The notes: generated from the letters alone by a model not told the origin. A DNA stretch of 64,000 nucleotides from Actinopolyspora mortivallis DSM 44261 (GCF_000384035.1 NZ_KB913024.1:3187228-3251227); one strand, 5' to 3'. Positions 1 to 8,835 are shown, counted from the stretch's first letter. A program made the numbers and translations.

Positions 1-271
1 TTCGGGCGAGTGTGCTCTTGCCCACCCCGCTGACACCGCAGATCGCGACGGCGATCGTGGTGGTTCCGCGTTCGTCCGCGGAATGGTCGAGCGCGCTGTG
101 CAGCCTGTCGTTGTCGGCGTCGCGGTCGACCAACAACGCCGGGCCGGCGGGGAGGTTGTTCCCTCGGCGGGTGGGAGGCTCCTGCCGGGCATGGCCGCAG
201 TCCAGTATCAGCTGCTCGACGTGCGCCGCCTGCAGCACGTTGTGCGCCTCGCCGTGGTGTTCGTTGCTCAT
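1..271 (-). CDS. NB-ARC/AAA-type regulatory ATPase, N-terminal part (runs off the window)
   Basis: The minus strand reads from an ATG at 271 to the window edge, giving the first 90 residues. After an N-terminal stretch ending in LLVDRDADND comes a Walker A motif, GVSGVGKST, preceded by hydrophobic TIAVAIC. This arrangement is typical of actinomycete STAND/NB-ARC proteins (AfsR/SARP-like or LuxR-like), where a short head is followed by the nucleotide-binding domain and, further on, WD40 or TPR repeats or an HTH. Only the head and P-loop are visible, so effector domain and role cannot be stated. The upstream 272-449 region separates it from the tRNA gene on the other strand. Confidence 0.7.
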   Translation of the reverse strand, partial: MSNEHHGEAHNVLQAAHVEQLILDCGHARQEPPTRRGNNLPAGPALLVDRDADNDRLHSALDHSADERGTTTIAVAICGVSGVGKSTLAR

Positions 272-449
272 CGCCGCCCCAGGTCCGTTCTCGTGCACAC
301 GGTAGCGATCAGCTGACCATACGCGAAACCCGGCTTTCCACTGGGACGATGGACGTGTTCCGCCGTGGGGCCGGGCCGGTGTCCGAGCGCGCGCACCGAG
401 GGGGTATCGTGTGGGTAGGCTGGTCACACCGGCCCGACGACAAGCGAAT

Positions 450-522
450 GCCCTCGTAGCTCAGGGGATAGAGCACCGCTCTCCTAAAGCGGGTGTCGCA
501 GGTTCGAATCCTGCCGAGGGCG
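450..522 (+). tRNA. tRNA-Arg (anticodon CCT)
   Basis: A complete 73-nt cloverleaf: acceptor arms GCCCTCG (450-456) and CGAGGGC (515-521) pair perfectly, the anticodon stem is CCGCT/AGCGG around the loop CTCCTAA (anticodon CCT, reading AGG), and the T arm is GCAGG-TTCGAAT-CCTGC. CCA is not encoded. Its 3' half (from 481) is duplicated at 8836-8881, so the gene served as the attachment site of the island to its right and keeps a complete sequence after integration. Confidence 0.95.
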
Positions 523-526
523 CACA
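481..526 (+). repeat. Left attachment repeat of the island (inside tRNA-Arg)
   Basis: These 46 bases, from the anticodon loop to just past the tRNA 3' end, recur without mismatch at 8836-8881 in the same orientation. Position 480 (T versus C) and position 527 (G versus A) differ, which fixes the repeat edges. The repeat and the adjacent integrase gene identify it as one end of an integrated element. Confidence 0.93.
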
Positions 527-615
527 GCTTGACCAGCGAAAACGACTTTTCGAGGTCGAGAGTTCGAAGCTCGTGGGCATGGTTGTGGGCATAAGTTGCC
601 CTAGACTTGATGTCC

Positions 616-2042
616 ATGGCGACTCGTAAGCGCCGCTCGCGCGGCAACATCGAGGAACGTGGCGACGGCTTCCGTGTTCGGGTCTACGCCGGTGTCGATC
701 CGCTGACGGGCAAGCAGCACTACCTCAAGGAAACCCACGGCAGCTACCGCGAGGCCGAGAAGGCGCTGACCCGGCTGCAGAACCAGGTCGACGAGAAGCG
801 GCACCCGCGCAGCAACGTCACGGTCTCGCAGGTGCTGGAGCAGTGGCTGGAGGTCGCACGGCACGAGGACAGCACCCGCGAGCGCTACCAGGACCTGATC
901 CGGCTCTACATCGAACCGACCTTCGGCACCACGGCCGCGGCGAAAATCGACGCCGAACTGCTGGAGCGCTTCTACGCCCGGCTGCGGGACTGCAAGGACC
1001 TGTGCGGCGGGAAACGCGCGAAGGACCACGAGTGCACCCCGCTGGCCGCGAACACCGTGCGCAAGATTCACTTCATCTTCCGCTCCGCCTTCGACCGGGC
1101 GGTGCGGTGGCGGTATTTGTCGGTCAACCAGGCCGAAATCGCCCAGCCGCCGTCGTTCGAACGCAGCGAACCCGACCCGCCTTCAGCCGCCGAGGCCGCG
1201 AGCCTGCTGCGGGAAGCGTCGGAGGATCCACAGTGGTGTCTGCTGCTGTGGCTGACCATGGTCACCGGCTGCCGCCGGGGTGAGTTGTGCGCGCTGCGGT
1301 GGGGCGATGTGGACCTCGCGGCAGGGATGCTGTCCATCGAGCGCAGCTACTCCAAGACGCGCGAGCGTGCCCGGGAGAAGAGCACCAAAACAAGGCAGCG
1401 CCGCCGCATCGCGCTGGACACCACACCGTCGAGCTCCTGCAGGAGCATCGAGAGCAGGCGCGGTCGAACTGCGCCGCCCTCGGCACGGGTTTCGACGACA
1501 ACGCGTTCGTCTTCAGCACCGAACCCGACGGGTCGGCCCCGCTGCTGCCCCGCAGCGTCAGCCAGCGCTACCGGCGCCTGGCCCAACGCCTCGAACTGCG
1601 CAGCACCCGGCTGCACGCACTACGGCACTACTCCGCGACCGAATTGCTGGCCAACGGCACCGACCTGCGCACCGTGGCAGGTCGCCTCGGCCACGTCGAC
1701 GGCGGCGTGACCACGCTGAACACCTACGCCGGCTGGGTCACCGAAGCCGACCGCAAAGCGGCCAACACCATCGCCGACACCGTCCCCAGACCCCAGCCCG
1801 CCAACCGCCGATCCCGCAGCCCCTACGAACATCTCGCCGCCGAACTCCGCGACGCCATCACCAACGGGACCTACTCCCCCGGCGACGAACTCCCCACCGT
1901 CACCGACCTCGCCGCCACCCACGGCCTCTCCGCCGGCACTGTGCAGCGGGCGATCACGATGCTCCGAGAGGAAGGACTCATCAACGTCGCCCGCGGACGA
2001 CGCGCGACAGTTGCTCATAGAGGTCCCCAAGCAGCTCACTAG
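616..2042 (+). pseudogene. Tyrosine site-specific integrase with C-terminal GntR-like HTH, frameshifted
   Basis: Two frames together encode one tyrosine recombinase of about 475 residues. The first frame gives an N-terminal arm-binding region (GNIEERGDGFRVRVYAG), a SAM-like core-binding domain and the first catalytic arginine in TGCRRGELCALRW. Near 1420-1424 the frame must change by one base: the first frame reads into nonsense, while the other continues with THTVELLQEH. That part carries the remaining catalytic set: HALRHYSA (HxxR), GRLGHVDG, and the nucleophile in LNTYAGW. The last ~75 residues form a GntR-like winged helix (YEHLAAELRDAITNG... TVQRAITMLREEGLI). ATG codons at 610 and 616 are both possible starts. 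The shift is not in a homopolymer or slippery site, so mutation or sequencing error is likelier than programmed frameshifting. Confidence 0.88.
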
Positions 2043-2477
2043 ACACGCAGATCCTCATGTCTCAGTTAAGAAACTCGCTTCGATTCTATGGCACCAACCA
2101 AAGCGGAGTTGCGGACACGTCGCTTGCCTACGGAGGTCTCAGCCCTTCGCTAGGTGTGGCGCAGAGCGGTTGTGCTGGTTACAGTCGGCTTGCGCATTTG
2201 ATGCGCCCTGCAGGACCCTCCGATTCAACCTGACCTGGCCGACCTAGGTAGGAGCCCCTATAGCCGGTTGGCGCTGACTTTCGACGCGTGCCACAGCTAT
2301 TGACTGTCATGATCGCAGAATCATATAGAGCATTTTTTCTGGGAGCTCCAACCACTCAAAAATTTGACCATAAACAGTCGTCGAACCAGGGATGTAACAG
2401 TTCAACACCGCAAAAGCGATACATAGACCGAGCACACACTAAAACCTGACAGCATTTCTCCACAAACAAGGATACAG
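2043..2477. other. AT-rich intergenic region with a promoter
   Basis: These 435 bp hold no convincing gene; the short open frame at 2011-2247 has no family character. Composition falls sharply from the GC-rich integrase to AT-rich DNA after about 2050. A promoter-like pair sits at 2300-2329 and is listed separately. Confidence 0.5.
2300..2329 (+). promoter_or_regulatory. Sigma-70-type promoter upstream of the 605-aa unknown gene
   Basis: TTGACT at 2300-2305 and TATAGA at 2324-2329 are separated by 18 bp, close to the housekeeping consensus. It would start transcription near 2336 and leave a ~140-nt leader before the TTG start at 2478. AT-rich DNA gives such matches by chance more often, so confidence is moderate. 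Confidence 0.5.
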
Positions 2478-4295
2478 TTGGGACGAAAAAGAAATCAGCG
2501 CCGACAGAAACATGCAAACCGAGGATACTTCAAAGGGAAAAGACTCGAAGAATACGGAAAAACTGTCGGATCAACAGTTTCGGAATATGAACGTGCCGCT
2601 ACTAGAGGAATTGATTCACTTTACGGAGCGTTGGTATCGCGCCACAATCAACGTATGAAGCTAGTAGGGACCGCGCACCCAGAGATTCTTTCTCGTGCAA
2701 GATCCATATCATCGCGCTTGTTTCCAGTATTCCACGGACTACGCAGAACCGGCACCCACTTCCACAAATCACTTTCTCCTCATGGAATCAACTGGATCCA
2801 GCATTTGAACTGGGGGGCAGATAGCATCCTTGGGTCGATTAGATTTTTGACAAGCGGACAGATAGTGGGGGCAGCGCAGATTTCGCGATCGCAACTCGAG
2901 CGTTGGTCTATCAATCTTGAACACAACGGGAATTTTCAACGCCAAGAAGGCGAAACGACCGCAAATTATTTCGATCGCATTTGGACATCTAAACGTCCAC
3001 CAAATCCACTAATTCGCAACAATCAAGAACGATCGAAAAATCAAGGGAATCATGTCTGGCTCCCATCTGGAAATCGCTACGTCTCAATAGGACAAGTATA
3101 CAACGACCTTTCGGAGATTCTTCACGCTCGCGGTCGTGGCGTTGATCTCATTTTTCATGACACTGCTAACCTTCTTCAAGTCAATCGAGAATTCGAACTC
3201 GATCTATTGTTTGCCGGAAACCGTATCCTTGATGCTCTTGAAGCCTGCGTCGAGAGGCTCTACGTGTGCATTATAACTCTATACGAAGAGTCAGGAAACC
3301 TAGATGGTGTCCGGTATCAAGAAATGCAAAAATGGCAGGACACACAGTCAGGATCGTATCCGTATCCGTCGCACTGGTTGTGGCCACTCACACCAAATCT
3401 GATCTATGAAAGCAATATAAAAAACGAGCTCAAGACAGGTCATGAATACGCTGAATCAGTTTTCCGGGGCCAAAGACCACTCGAGCGGCATTTTACAAAT
3501 GCGGAAATTTCAGACATCCAGTTCTCTGATTTCAGATATCGCGCACTCCGAGAGGCCGAACATTCCTTCTCGATCGAGGAATCTATACTCGGTGAAGAGT
3601 TAGACTTCGCCCCGCTAAATAATAAACTGATTAGAATTATTGTAGTATCCGAAGCCCTGGGGCTCGCATCTATTTGGTCTTCAAATAAATATAAGCGCAA
3701 TTCATGCGCACTTATTTGCAGTGGTCTTCGGTCGAGCTTATGGTTGTGGCTTGAAGATGACGATCGAGCTATGGGAGTCCTGCGTCCAGTTGTTGAAGCA
3801 ATTTGTCGCTTGGAGGCGCACCGTAAGAAACCTGAGAAAGCAATGCGCCTAGAAGAACGCGGAGTTCGCACTTCTCCTCGAGATTGGTTAGCCGCATCCG
3901 GGCTTCGCAAACTCACGGTACTAAATTACGCACTAGGAGACCTTGCACATACGCGTATCAGTTCGCAGTGGGATGGATCTCGAGACCTCCTCATAGCATT
4001 GCAGCCGCCCGATGAAGACCCTGAAATCGCACCTTTTCGTGGAAGGGGATACACACTTGACGCGGTTGTGAGCATGGCTGCCAAAACGACACTTGAAATC
4101 ATCAAAGAATCATCTCCGCATGTCAGCGAAGTTTTATCGAGACTCTTCGCAAAGGTTGGGGTTTATGACCAACTACAGGAAAATGAACTACAGAATTGGA
4201 TCAATCGAGCATGGAATAGCCGCAATCATGACTTTGGAGATCCCACTTTCAAAAGACCACCACCGAACGAACGCAGTTTCACTGAAAACAAGTAA
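2478..4295 (+). CDS. Unknown 605-aa island protein
   Basis: No family is recognised. The start is a TTG at 2478 preceded by AAGGA (2468-2472) at 5 nt. The protein begins with a very basic stretch (RKRNQRRQKH), is otherwise soluble-looking and probably mostly helical, and has aromatic-rich segments such as WLWPLTPNLIY. Near the C-terminus RAWNSRNHD fits the loose RX4-6H pattern of HEPN ribonucleases, but such a short match can be chance. Base composition is strikingly AT-rich against the window, with many codons ending in A or T, which marks recent transfer from a lower-GC source. It stands alone behind its own promoter, next to a phosphotransferase remnant and an R-M set. A phage-defence or toxin role is a contextual guess only. 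Confidence 0.75.
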   Translation: MGRKRNQRRQKHANRGYFKGKRLEEYGKTVGSTVSEYERAATRGIDSLYGALVSRHNQRMKLVGTAHPEILSRARSISSRLFPVFHGLRRTGTHFHKSLSPHGINWIQHLNWGADSILGSIRFLTSGQIVGAAQISRSQLERWSINLEHNGNFQRQEGETTANYFDRIWTSKRPPNPLIRNNQERSKNQGNHVWLPSGNRYVSIGQVYNDLSEILHARGRGVDLIFHDTANLLQVNREFELDLLFAGNRILDALEACVERLYVCIITLYEESGNLDGVRYQEMQKWQDTQSGSYPYPSHWLWPLTPNLIYESNIKNELKTGHEYAESVFRGQRPLERHFTNAEISDIQFSDFRYRALREAEHSFSIEESILGEELDFAPLNNKLIRIIVVSEALGLASIWSSNKYKRNSCALICSGLRSSLWLWLEDDDRAMGVLRPVVEAICRLEAHRKKPEKAMRLEERGVRTSPRDWLAASGLRKLTVLNYALGDLAHTRISSQWDGSRDLLIALQPPDEDPEIAPFRGRGYTLDAVVSMAAKTTLEIIKESSPHVSEVLSRLFAKVGVYDQLQENELQNWINRAWNSRNHDFGDPTFKRPPPNERSFTENK

Positions 4296-4463
4296 CCTGC
4301 CCATCCATCTCGCCTGGCGCTAGCTTGCCTTACTTAGCAGATAGTGAGGCGGTGGCGCTCGCCGGATGTACCAGCTCACCAGGCAGTTCAGATTTGTATC
4401 GCTTAATAGCGAGGAGGAACTCTGCACACCTGTTCCGGGTCTCCAAAGCGATATGGTCGAGGT

Positions 4464-5447
4464 ATGACGCGTAGCCAGGACGAGGCAGCCGAGACCGTCG
4501 AACCGCTCACCCGCGAGACCGCCGCTCAGACCCTGAAGCAGGTGTGCCAGCGCACGGGCCTGGAATCGGCCGGAGCCGAGCTGGTCAGGATCGGTGAGAA
4601 CGCCGTGTTCCGGTTGCGGGAGCCGGTGATCGTGCGGATCGCCCGGACCTCGCGGTATGCCGACGCGGCCGCCAAGGAGGTGGCGGTCGCGCGGTGGCTC
4701 GAATCGGCCGACTATCCGGCTACGCGTGCTCTCGACGTGGAGCAGCCCATCGTGGTCGACGGTCGTGTGGCGACCGTGTGGGAGTCGGTGTCGGAGCACG
4801 AGGAGTACGGCGACATCGGCCAGGTCGCCACGCTGATCCGCGACCTGCACCGACTCGATCCTCCAGAGACGCTGGAACTTCCCGAACTCGACCCGTTCGT
4901 TCGCGCCGACACCCGCTTGGCCAAGGTCCGCGGCGTCTCCGACGACGACCTCGCGTTCCTCCACGAAGGGCTCGCCGACGCCCGCCGCAAGTGGAACGAA
5001 CTGGAGTTCGTGCTGCCACACGGCCCCGTGCACGGTGACGCGAGTATAGGCAACGTCATCCGGGCGTCCGACGGCCACGCCGTACTCATCGACCTGGACG
5101 GCTTCGCCACCGGCCCTCGCGAATGGGACCTGATCCAAACGGCCATGTACTACGACCGCTTCGGCTGGCACACCCGCGAAAAGTACGAGACCTTCGTCGG
5201 CATCTACGGCTACGACCTACTCGAATGGTCCGGCTACTCCGACCTGGCCGCCATCCGGGAAGTGCTCATGACCATCTGGCTCAGCCAGAAAGCCGGCGAC
5301 GACGAACGCGACACCCTGACTTCAACCTATCTATGTCGAGCATCCATGAGACCACTCCACATGGCCCTTCAGTTTCATTTGATTGAAAAATTACCGACAA
5401 GTACCCACCGTCACAAGGACCTGTTTCATGAGCACCCCCACCAATAA
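4464..5447 (+). CDS. APH-family phosphotransferase with replaced 3' end (possibly a pseudogene)
   Basis: This is a choline/aminoglycoside phosphotransferase-fold (APH, PF01636-like) protein. Visible elements are an N-lobe with GENAVFRL and VIVRIAR, the catalytic loop HGDASIGNVI, and the metal-binding LIDLDGF. After MTIWLSQKAGDDER (about residue 282) the expected family ending is lost: from about 5310 the DNA turns AT-rich and the next 45 residues (TLTSTYLCRAS...) look non-native. The first ~845 bp are GC-rich like the chromosome. The join suggests a deletion or insertion that cut the 3' end, leaving a hybrid C-terminus. The catalytic residues remain, so activity is possible. Substrate is unknown; the fold also covers hydroxyurea, homoserine and small-molecule kinases, and resistance should not be assumed. 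Confidence 0.75.
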   Translation: MTRSQDEAAETVEPLTRETAAQTLKQVCQRTGLESAGAELVRIGENAVFRLREPVIVRIARTSRYADAAAKEVAVARWLESADYPATRALDVEQPIVVDGRVATVWESVSEHEEYGDIGQVATLIRDLHRLDPPETLELPELDPFVRADTRLAKVRGVSDDDLAFLHEGLADARRKWNELEFVLPHGPVHGDASIGNVIRASDGHAVLIDLDGFATGPREWDLIQTAMYYDRFGWHTREKYETFVGIYGYDLLEWSGYSDLAAIREVLMTIWLSQKAGDDERDTLTSTYLCRASMRPLHMALQFHLIEKLPTSTHRHKDLFHEHPHQ

Positions 5448-5621
5448 ATAATCTTAATTCACAATCTGCTGACTGAAATTTTAATCATTTTATAAACATA
5501 CGATCCCAATTTATACAGCTTCCAATCCAAGGATCGCGAATATCTAAGAACACGTGCGCGTATCCGTCAAGTTCGCTGTCGCAACCAGGTTACACGCCAT
5601 GAGAACCACCACCCGTTGATC

Positions 5622-6524
5622 ATGCCCGGACGATGCGATATGTTGTCATATGTGGCTGAATCCACTACATCGCAAGCTTTCGCTGAGTTCAAGCTCAGCA
5701 TCACACGCGCTATGGCGGACCAGTTGGCGGAAGCCTTGGCCCGACTCGAACCCGCTCCTCTCACGAAGGAGAACGTAGAAGCTCTGGAAGAACGTCCTGG
5801 AGTGTATGAGCTGTTTCTGCGCGGTGAACGCGTCTACGTGGGTAAAGCGAGCAAGAGCAAGTCAAGCAAGGATCTTCCCGGGCGTCTTGGTGATCACATC
5901 CGGAAACTCTCGGGACGAGCGGGGATCTCACTTAGTGAGATAAGTTTCCAGTGCTTGTATGTCGACGAGGACCTGGAAGCGGCCGCTCCGGAAACTATGT
6001 TGATCAACAAGTACAAAGATAGGCGGCGACAGACGCTACCTTGGAACTTCAATGGGTTCGGCAACAATGACCCTGGGCGCAATCGCGACCACTCGGTGGT
6101 CAAATCCAATCACTTCGACGCGTGGTATCCAGTGGATCTCGACGTCCTCGTCTCCACGGGTCTCGAGCCAGGTTACTACCCCGTCACGAAGTATTTGGAG
6201 GCGGTCAAGACCGCTTTACCTTTCAATCTGCGATACGACAGCAAAGCGTTGTCTCCGCGGAAGGCTGACACGACTTACCTCGCGAAGATCCCCGCTCATG
6301 AGACGTCCGCGCGAGACTTGCTACGCGAAGCGGTAGAGGCTTTGCCCCGAGGGTGGCAAGCCACGGTGCTGCCTGGGTACGTAATCCTGTACCAGGAGGA
6401 AACCTCCTACAAGAGTGCCCGCTTGTACTGGCGCAAACACGACGACGAGGTGGTCGAGATAACTGGATTGAATCTCCGTGATCCCCAGGGCGAGGCGGGC
6501 GAAGAGCCTCCTCCAAACGAGTGA
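5622..6524 (+). CDS. GIY-YIG type II restriction endonuclease, Eco29kI-like
   Basis: The core reads PGVYELFLRGERVYVGK (GIY and YIG-like elements), followed by a conserved arginine segment (GRLGDHIRKL), a glutamate/asparagine region (ETMLINKYKD), and GFGNNDPGRNRDH. The last block matches what I recall of the Eco29kI/NgoMIII group of homodimeric GIY-YIG enzymes, whose known members cut CCGCGG. It would cleave unmodified DNA and depends on the methyltransferase that follows 57 bp downstream. The start is uncertain: ATG at 5622, 5640 or 5712 are in frame; the N-terminal helix up to the GIY motif favours 5622 or 5640. Specificity is inferred from the family and not readable from sequence. Lower GC than flanking chromosome. 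Confidence 0.82.
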   Translation: MPGRCDMLSYVAESTTSQAFAEFKLSITRAMADQLAEALARLEPAPLTKENVEALEERPGVYELFLRGERVYVGKASKSKSSKDLPGRLGDHIRKLSGRAGISLSEISFQCLYVDEDLEAAAPETMLINKYKDRRRQTLPWNFNGFGNNDPGRNRDHSVVKSNHFDAWYPVDLDVLVSTGLEPGYYPVTKYLEAVKTALPFNLRYDSKALSPRKADTTYLAKIPAHETSARDLLREAVEALPRGWQATVLPGYVILYQEETSYKSARLYWRKHDDEVVEITGLNLRDPQGEAGEEPPPNE

Positions 6525-6563
6525 CTAATCTTTCACCGTATCGCACGTGCGTTCGAACCAAAA

Positions 6564-6575
6564 CCGCGGTATAGT
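6564..6575 (+). promoter_or_regulatory. Methyltransferase promoter: CCGCGG abutting a TATAGT -10 box
   Basis: TATAGT at 6570-6575 lies 6 nt before the GTG start at 6582, the spacing of leaderless actinobacterial promoters. CCGCGG, the site recognised by known Eco29kI-type enzymes, occupies 6564-6569 directly against it. Methylation or binding at this site could couple methyltransferase expression to its own activity. The hexamer is common in high-GC DNA, so this is suggestive only. Confidence 0.5.
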
Positions 6576-6581
6576 CCTGTC

Positions 6582-7853
6582 GTGTTCACCGAATCCGCTG
6601 CTCAGATGACCTTGCCCTTGTCAAGTCCTCCGGAACTCGGCACCAGCGTCGAGCTATTCACCGGCGGTGGAGGACTGGCCTTGGCGATGCACGACGTGGG
6701 CTTTCGCCATCTGATCGCCGTGGAGTCGGATCGCCGCGCGTGTGAGACGTTACGGGCCAATGTCGCGGAGCCGTTCGCCCCCGAGACTCGTCAGGCGGAG
6801 ACCCTGAACTCCCAGTGGCCACTCATCGAGGGTGATATTCGTGAGGTGGACTTCACGCGGTGGACTGGTGAGGTCGATGTGGTCGCCGGCGGTGTCCCGT
6901 GCCAACCGTGGTCACTCGGTGGTGTTCACAAGGGCTACGAGGACGACCGCAATCTCTGGCCCGAGCTGTTTCGAGTCGTACGTGAGACACGTCCACGCGC
7001 GGTCATCGCCGAGAACGTCAAGGGGCTGCTGCGACCCTCGTTCAAGCCGTACTACGACTACATTCTCAACGAACTCCGTGCCCCCTTCGAGAAACGTGTC
7101 GAAGACGAAGAATGGCGCGATCACGACAGGCGCCTCCGCCAGGCCCTCACTAAGGAGGGCGCGGACCCGACAGAGCGCTACGACGTCGCCCACTTTCTGG
7201 TCAACGCCGCCGACTACGGCGTTCCCCAGATTCGCTGGCGAGTGTTCGTTATCGCCTTTCGTCGTGACCTTGGCTTGGCGGGATGGGAATTTCCCAAACC
7301 GACGCACTCGGAGTCAGCGTTGCTGTGCGCGCAGGCCAACGGTGAGTACTGGGACGAGCACAAAGTCTTCAAGAAGAACCGCTATAGTCCGGAACTATCG
7401 TCGCGAATCCTTGAGGAAGCGGAGAAAACTCAGAGATGGCGAACACTGCGTGACGCGATCACGGAAGAGCCCAAGCTAGGTGAGCCAGTGCACGAGAAGA
7501 TCGAACACCCGGATAACGGGTTTCTGCACCACTTCGCCTGGCCGGGCGCTCGTGAGTATCCTGGTCATACCCCCAACTTGTTGGACCGGCCCGCCAAGAC
7601 CATCAAAGCGGGAGTACACGGCGTGCCAGGTGGTGAGACCGTACTGCGTAAGCCGGATGGTTCTATTCGCTACATGACCGTACGCGAAGCCGCGCGTGTC
7701 ATGACCTTCCCTGATGATTGGGAAATCGCGGGCCCCCGGAGCGAGAAGATGCGTCAGCTCGGCAACGCGGTCCCCGTCGAACTTGGTCGCGTCACGGCCA
7801 ACGCTGTCGCGAAATCACTGAAACAGCGCCTTCATTCACACGCCGCGTCATGA
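6582..7853 (+). CDS. DNA (cytosine-5-)-methyltransferase of a type II R-M system
   Basis: All hallmark motifs of C5 methyltransferases are present in order: motif I (VELFTGGGGLALAMHDVGF, SAM binding), motif IV with the catalytic cysteine (GGVPCQPWSLGG), motif VI (AENVKGLL), motif VIII (QIRWRVFVIAF), and motifs IX/X (RYMTVREAARVMTFP, QLGNAVPVELG). Length, 423 aa, is normal. A GTG at 6582 is 6 nt behind a -10 box; ATG at 6606 is an alternative and both precede motif I. It follows the Eco29kI-like nuclease and overlaps the Vsr gene by ATGA (7850-7853), so it should protect host sites and be co-expressed with the repair nuclease. The target recognition domain lies between VIII and IX; its specificity cannot be read. 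Confidence 0.95.
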   Translation: MFTESAAQMTLPLSSPPELGTSVELFTGGGGLALAMHDVGFRHLIAVESDRRACETLRANVAEPFAPETRQAETLNSQWPLIEGDIREVDFTRWTGEVDVVAGGVPCQPWSLGGVHKGYEDDRNLWPELFRVVRETRPRAVIAENVKGLLRPSFKPYYDYILNELRAPFEKRVEDEEWRDHDRRLRQALTKEGADPTERYDVAHFLVNAADYGVPQIRWRVFVIAFRRDLGLAGWEFPKPTHSESALLCAQANGEYWDEHKVFKKNRYSPELSSRILEEAEKTQRWRTLRDAITEEPKLGEPVHEKIEHPDNGFLHHFAWPGAREYPGHTPNLLDRPAKTIKAGVHGVPGGETVLRKPDGSIRYMTVREAARVMTFPDDWEIAGPRSEKMRQLGNAVPVELGRVTANAVAKSLKQRLHSHAAS

Positions 7854-8692
7854 CGAACTCACACCCACTATGGAAAGAATCCAAGCCACCCGACACGGCA
7901 TGGAAGACACCCCGTGGACTAAGCAGGTCTGAACGCGCCGCGGAGCAGGACAACGCGGCCGGAGGTCGGGAAGCGCGCGAAATCCTCCTCCCAGAAGGAC
8001 GCAAGGTACACGCTTCCATAGCCCTAAGAGTCCTTCGTCAAAGTCGACGGATCTACGCGTACCTGCGCTGGTCCGTCAACGGAAAAACACACGAACGCTA
8101 TGTCGGGGAGGTCACTCGGGATACGCGAGAGGCTAATCTCGCCGAAGCGTGGTATACGGTGCGACGAGAAAATTTACTCGACATGAATACCTCAGACGAC
8201 ACCGTCAATCGGGCGGTAAATTCTGAGTCTTGGGCGACCACTCCTGCCTCACGGACGATCATGCGAGCGAACAAGAGACGTGATACTCGCCCGGAGAAGG
8301 CACTACGTTCAGCCGTACACGCTCTCGGCCTCCGATACCGTGTGGACACTCGACCGATCAAGGATGTTCGCCGCACCGCCGACCTCGTCTTTCCCAAACA
8401 GAAGATCGCTGTTTTCCTCGATGGCTGCTTCTGGCACGGTTGTGATGAACACTACCGTCCGGCCAAGGGTACTACGGCCACCTTCTGGAACAATAAAATC
8501 GCGGATAATCGTCGTCGTGACCTCGACACCGACCGACGTCTCCAACAAGCGGGATGGGAAGTCATCCGTGTATGGGAACACGACGACCCGATACACGCGG
8601 CTGAGCGCGTAGCCCATAGAGTCAACCAACTAAGATCATCTGCTCATGATCACACATCAGATTCCCCTCACGATTCAAAAGGTGATAATTAG
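7850..8692 (+). CDS. Vsr-type very-short-patch repair endonuclease with N-terminal extension
   Basis: Residues from about 142 form a Vsr domain: IMRANKRRDTRPEKALR, the catalytic-aspartate strand TADLVFP, FLDGCFWHGCDEHY, WNNKIADNRRRDLDT and GWEVIRVWEHD. Vsr nicks 5' of the T in T:G mismatches formed when 5-methylcytosine deaminates, so it belongs logically beside a C5 methyltransferase, with which it overlaps by 4 bp (ATGA). Unusually there is an extra ~140-residue N-terminal region. It contains YAYLRWSVNGKTHERYVGEV, which resembles small DNA-binding modules with an LRW/GKxxxRYVG pattern. Standard Vsr proteins are about 130-160 aa. The extension could read sequence context or bind the companion enzymes; that is inference. 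Confidence 0.88.
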   Translation: MTNSHPLWKESKPPDTAWKTPRGLSRSERAAEQDNAAGGREAREILLPEGRKVHASIALRVLRQSRRIYAYLRWSVNGKTHERYVGEVTRDTREANLAEAWYTVRRENLLDMNTSDDTVNRAVNSESWATTPASRTIMRANKRRDTRPEKALRSAVHALGLRYRVDTRPIKDVRRTADLVFPKQKIAVFLDGCFWHGCDEHYRPAKGTTATFWNNKIADNRRRDLDTDRRLQQAGWEVIRVWEHDDPIHAAERVAHRVNQLRSSAHDHTSDSPHDSKGDN

Positions 8693-8835
8693 TCTGAATT
8701 CTCTGTTCGATTTCCTGGTAGGAATCAGCCTTCGTGAGCATGAAGTAGGTGAATCGGGCGAGACAGTTGGAACGACAGCGACACATGGAACAACCATCGA
8801 CGCAGGTCAAACGCCTGCATGCGGTGTCGGCAGTC

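Noticed and set aside
1420-1424. Programmed -1 frameshift in the integrase
   Set aside because: No slippery heptamer or downstream stem is apparent; a missing base is simpler.
2011-2247. Short gene after the integrase
   Set aside because: No Shine-Dalgarno sequence, no family character, and composition changes midway through; treated as intergenic.
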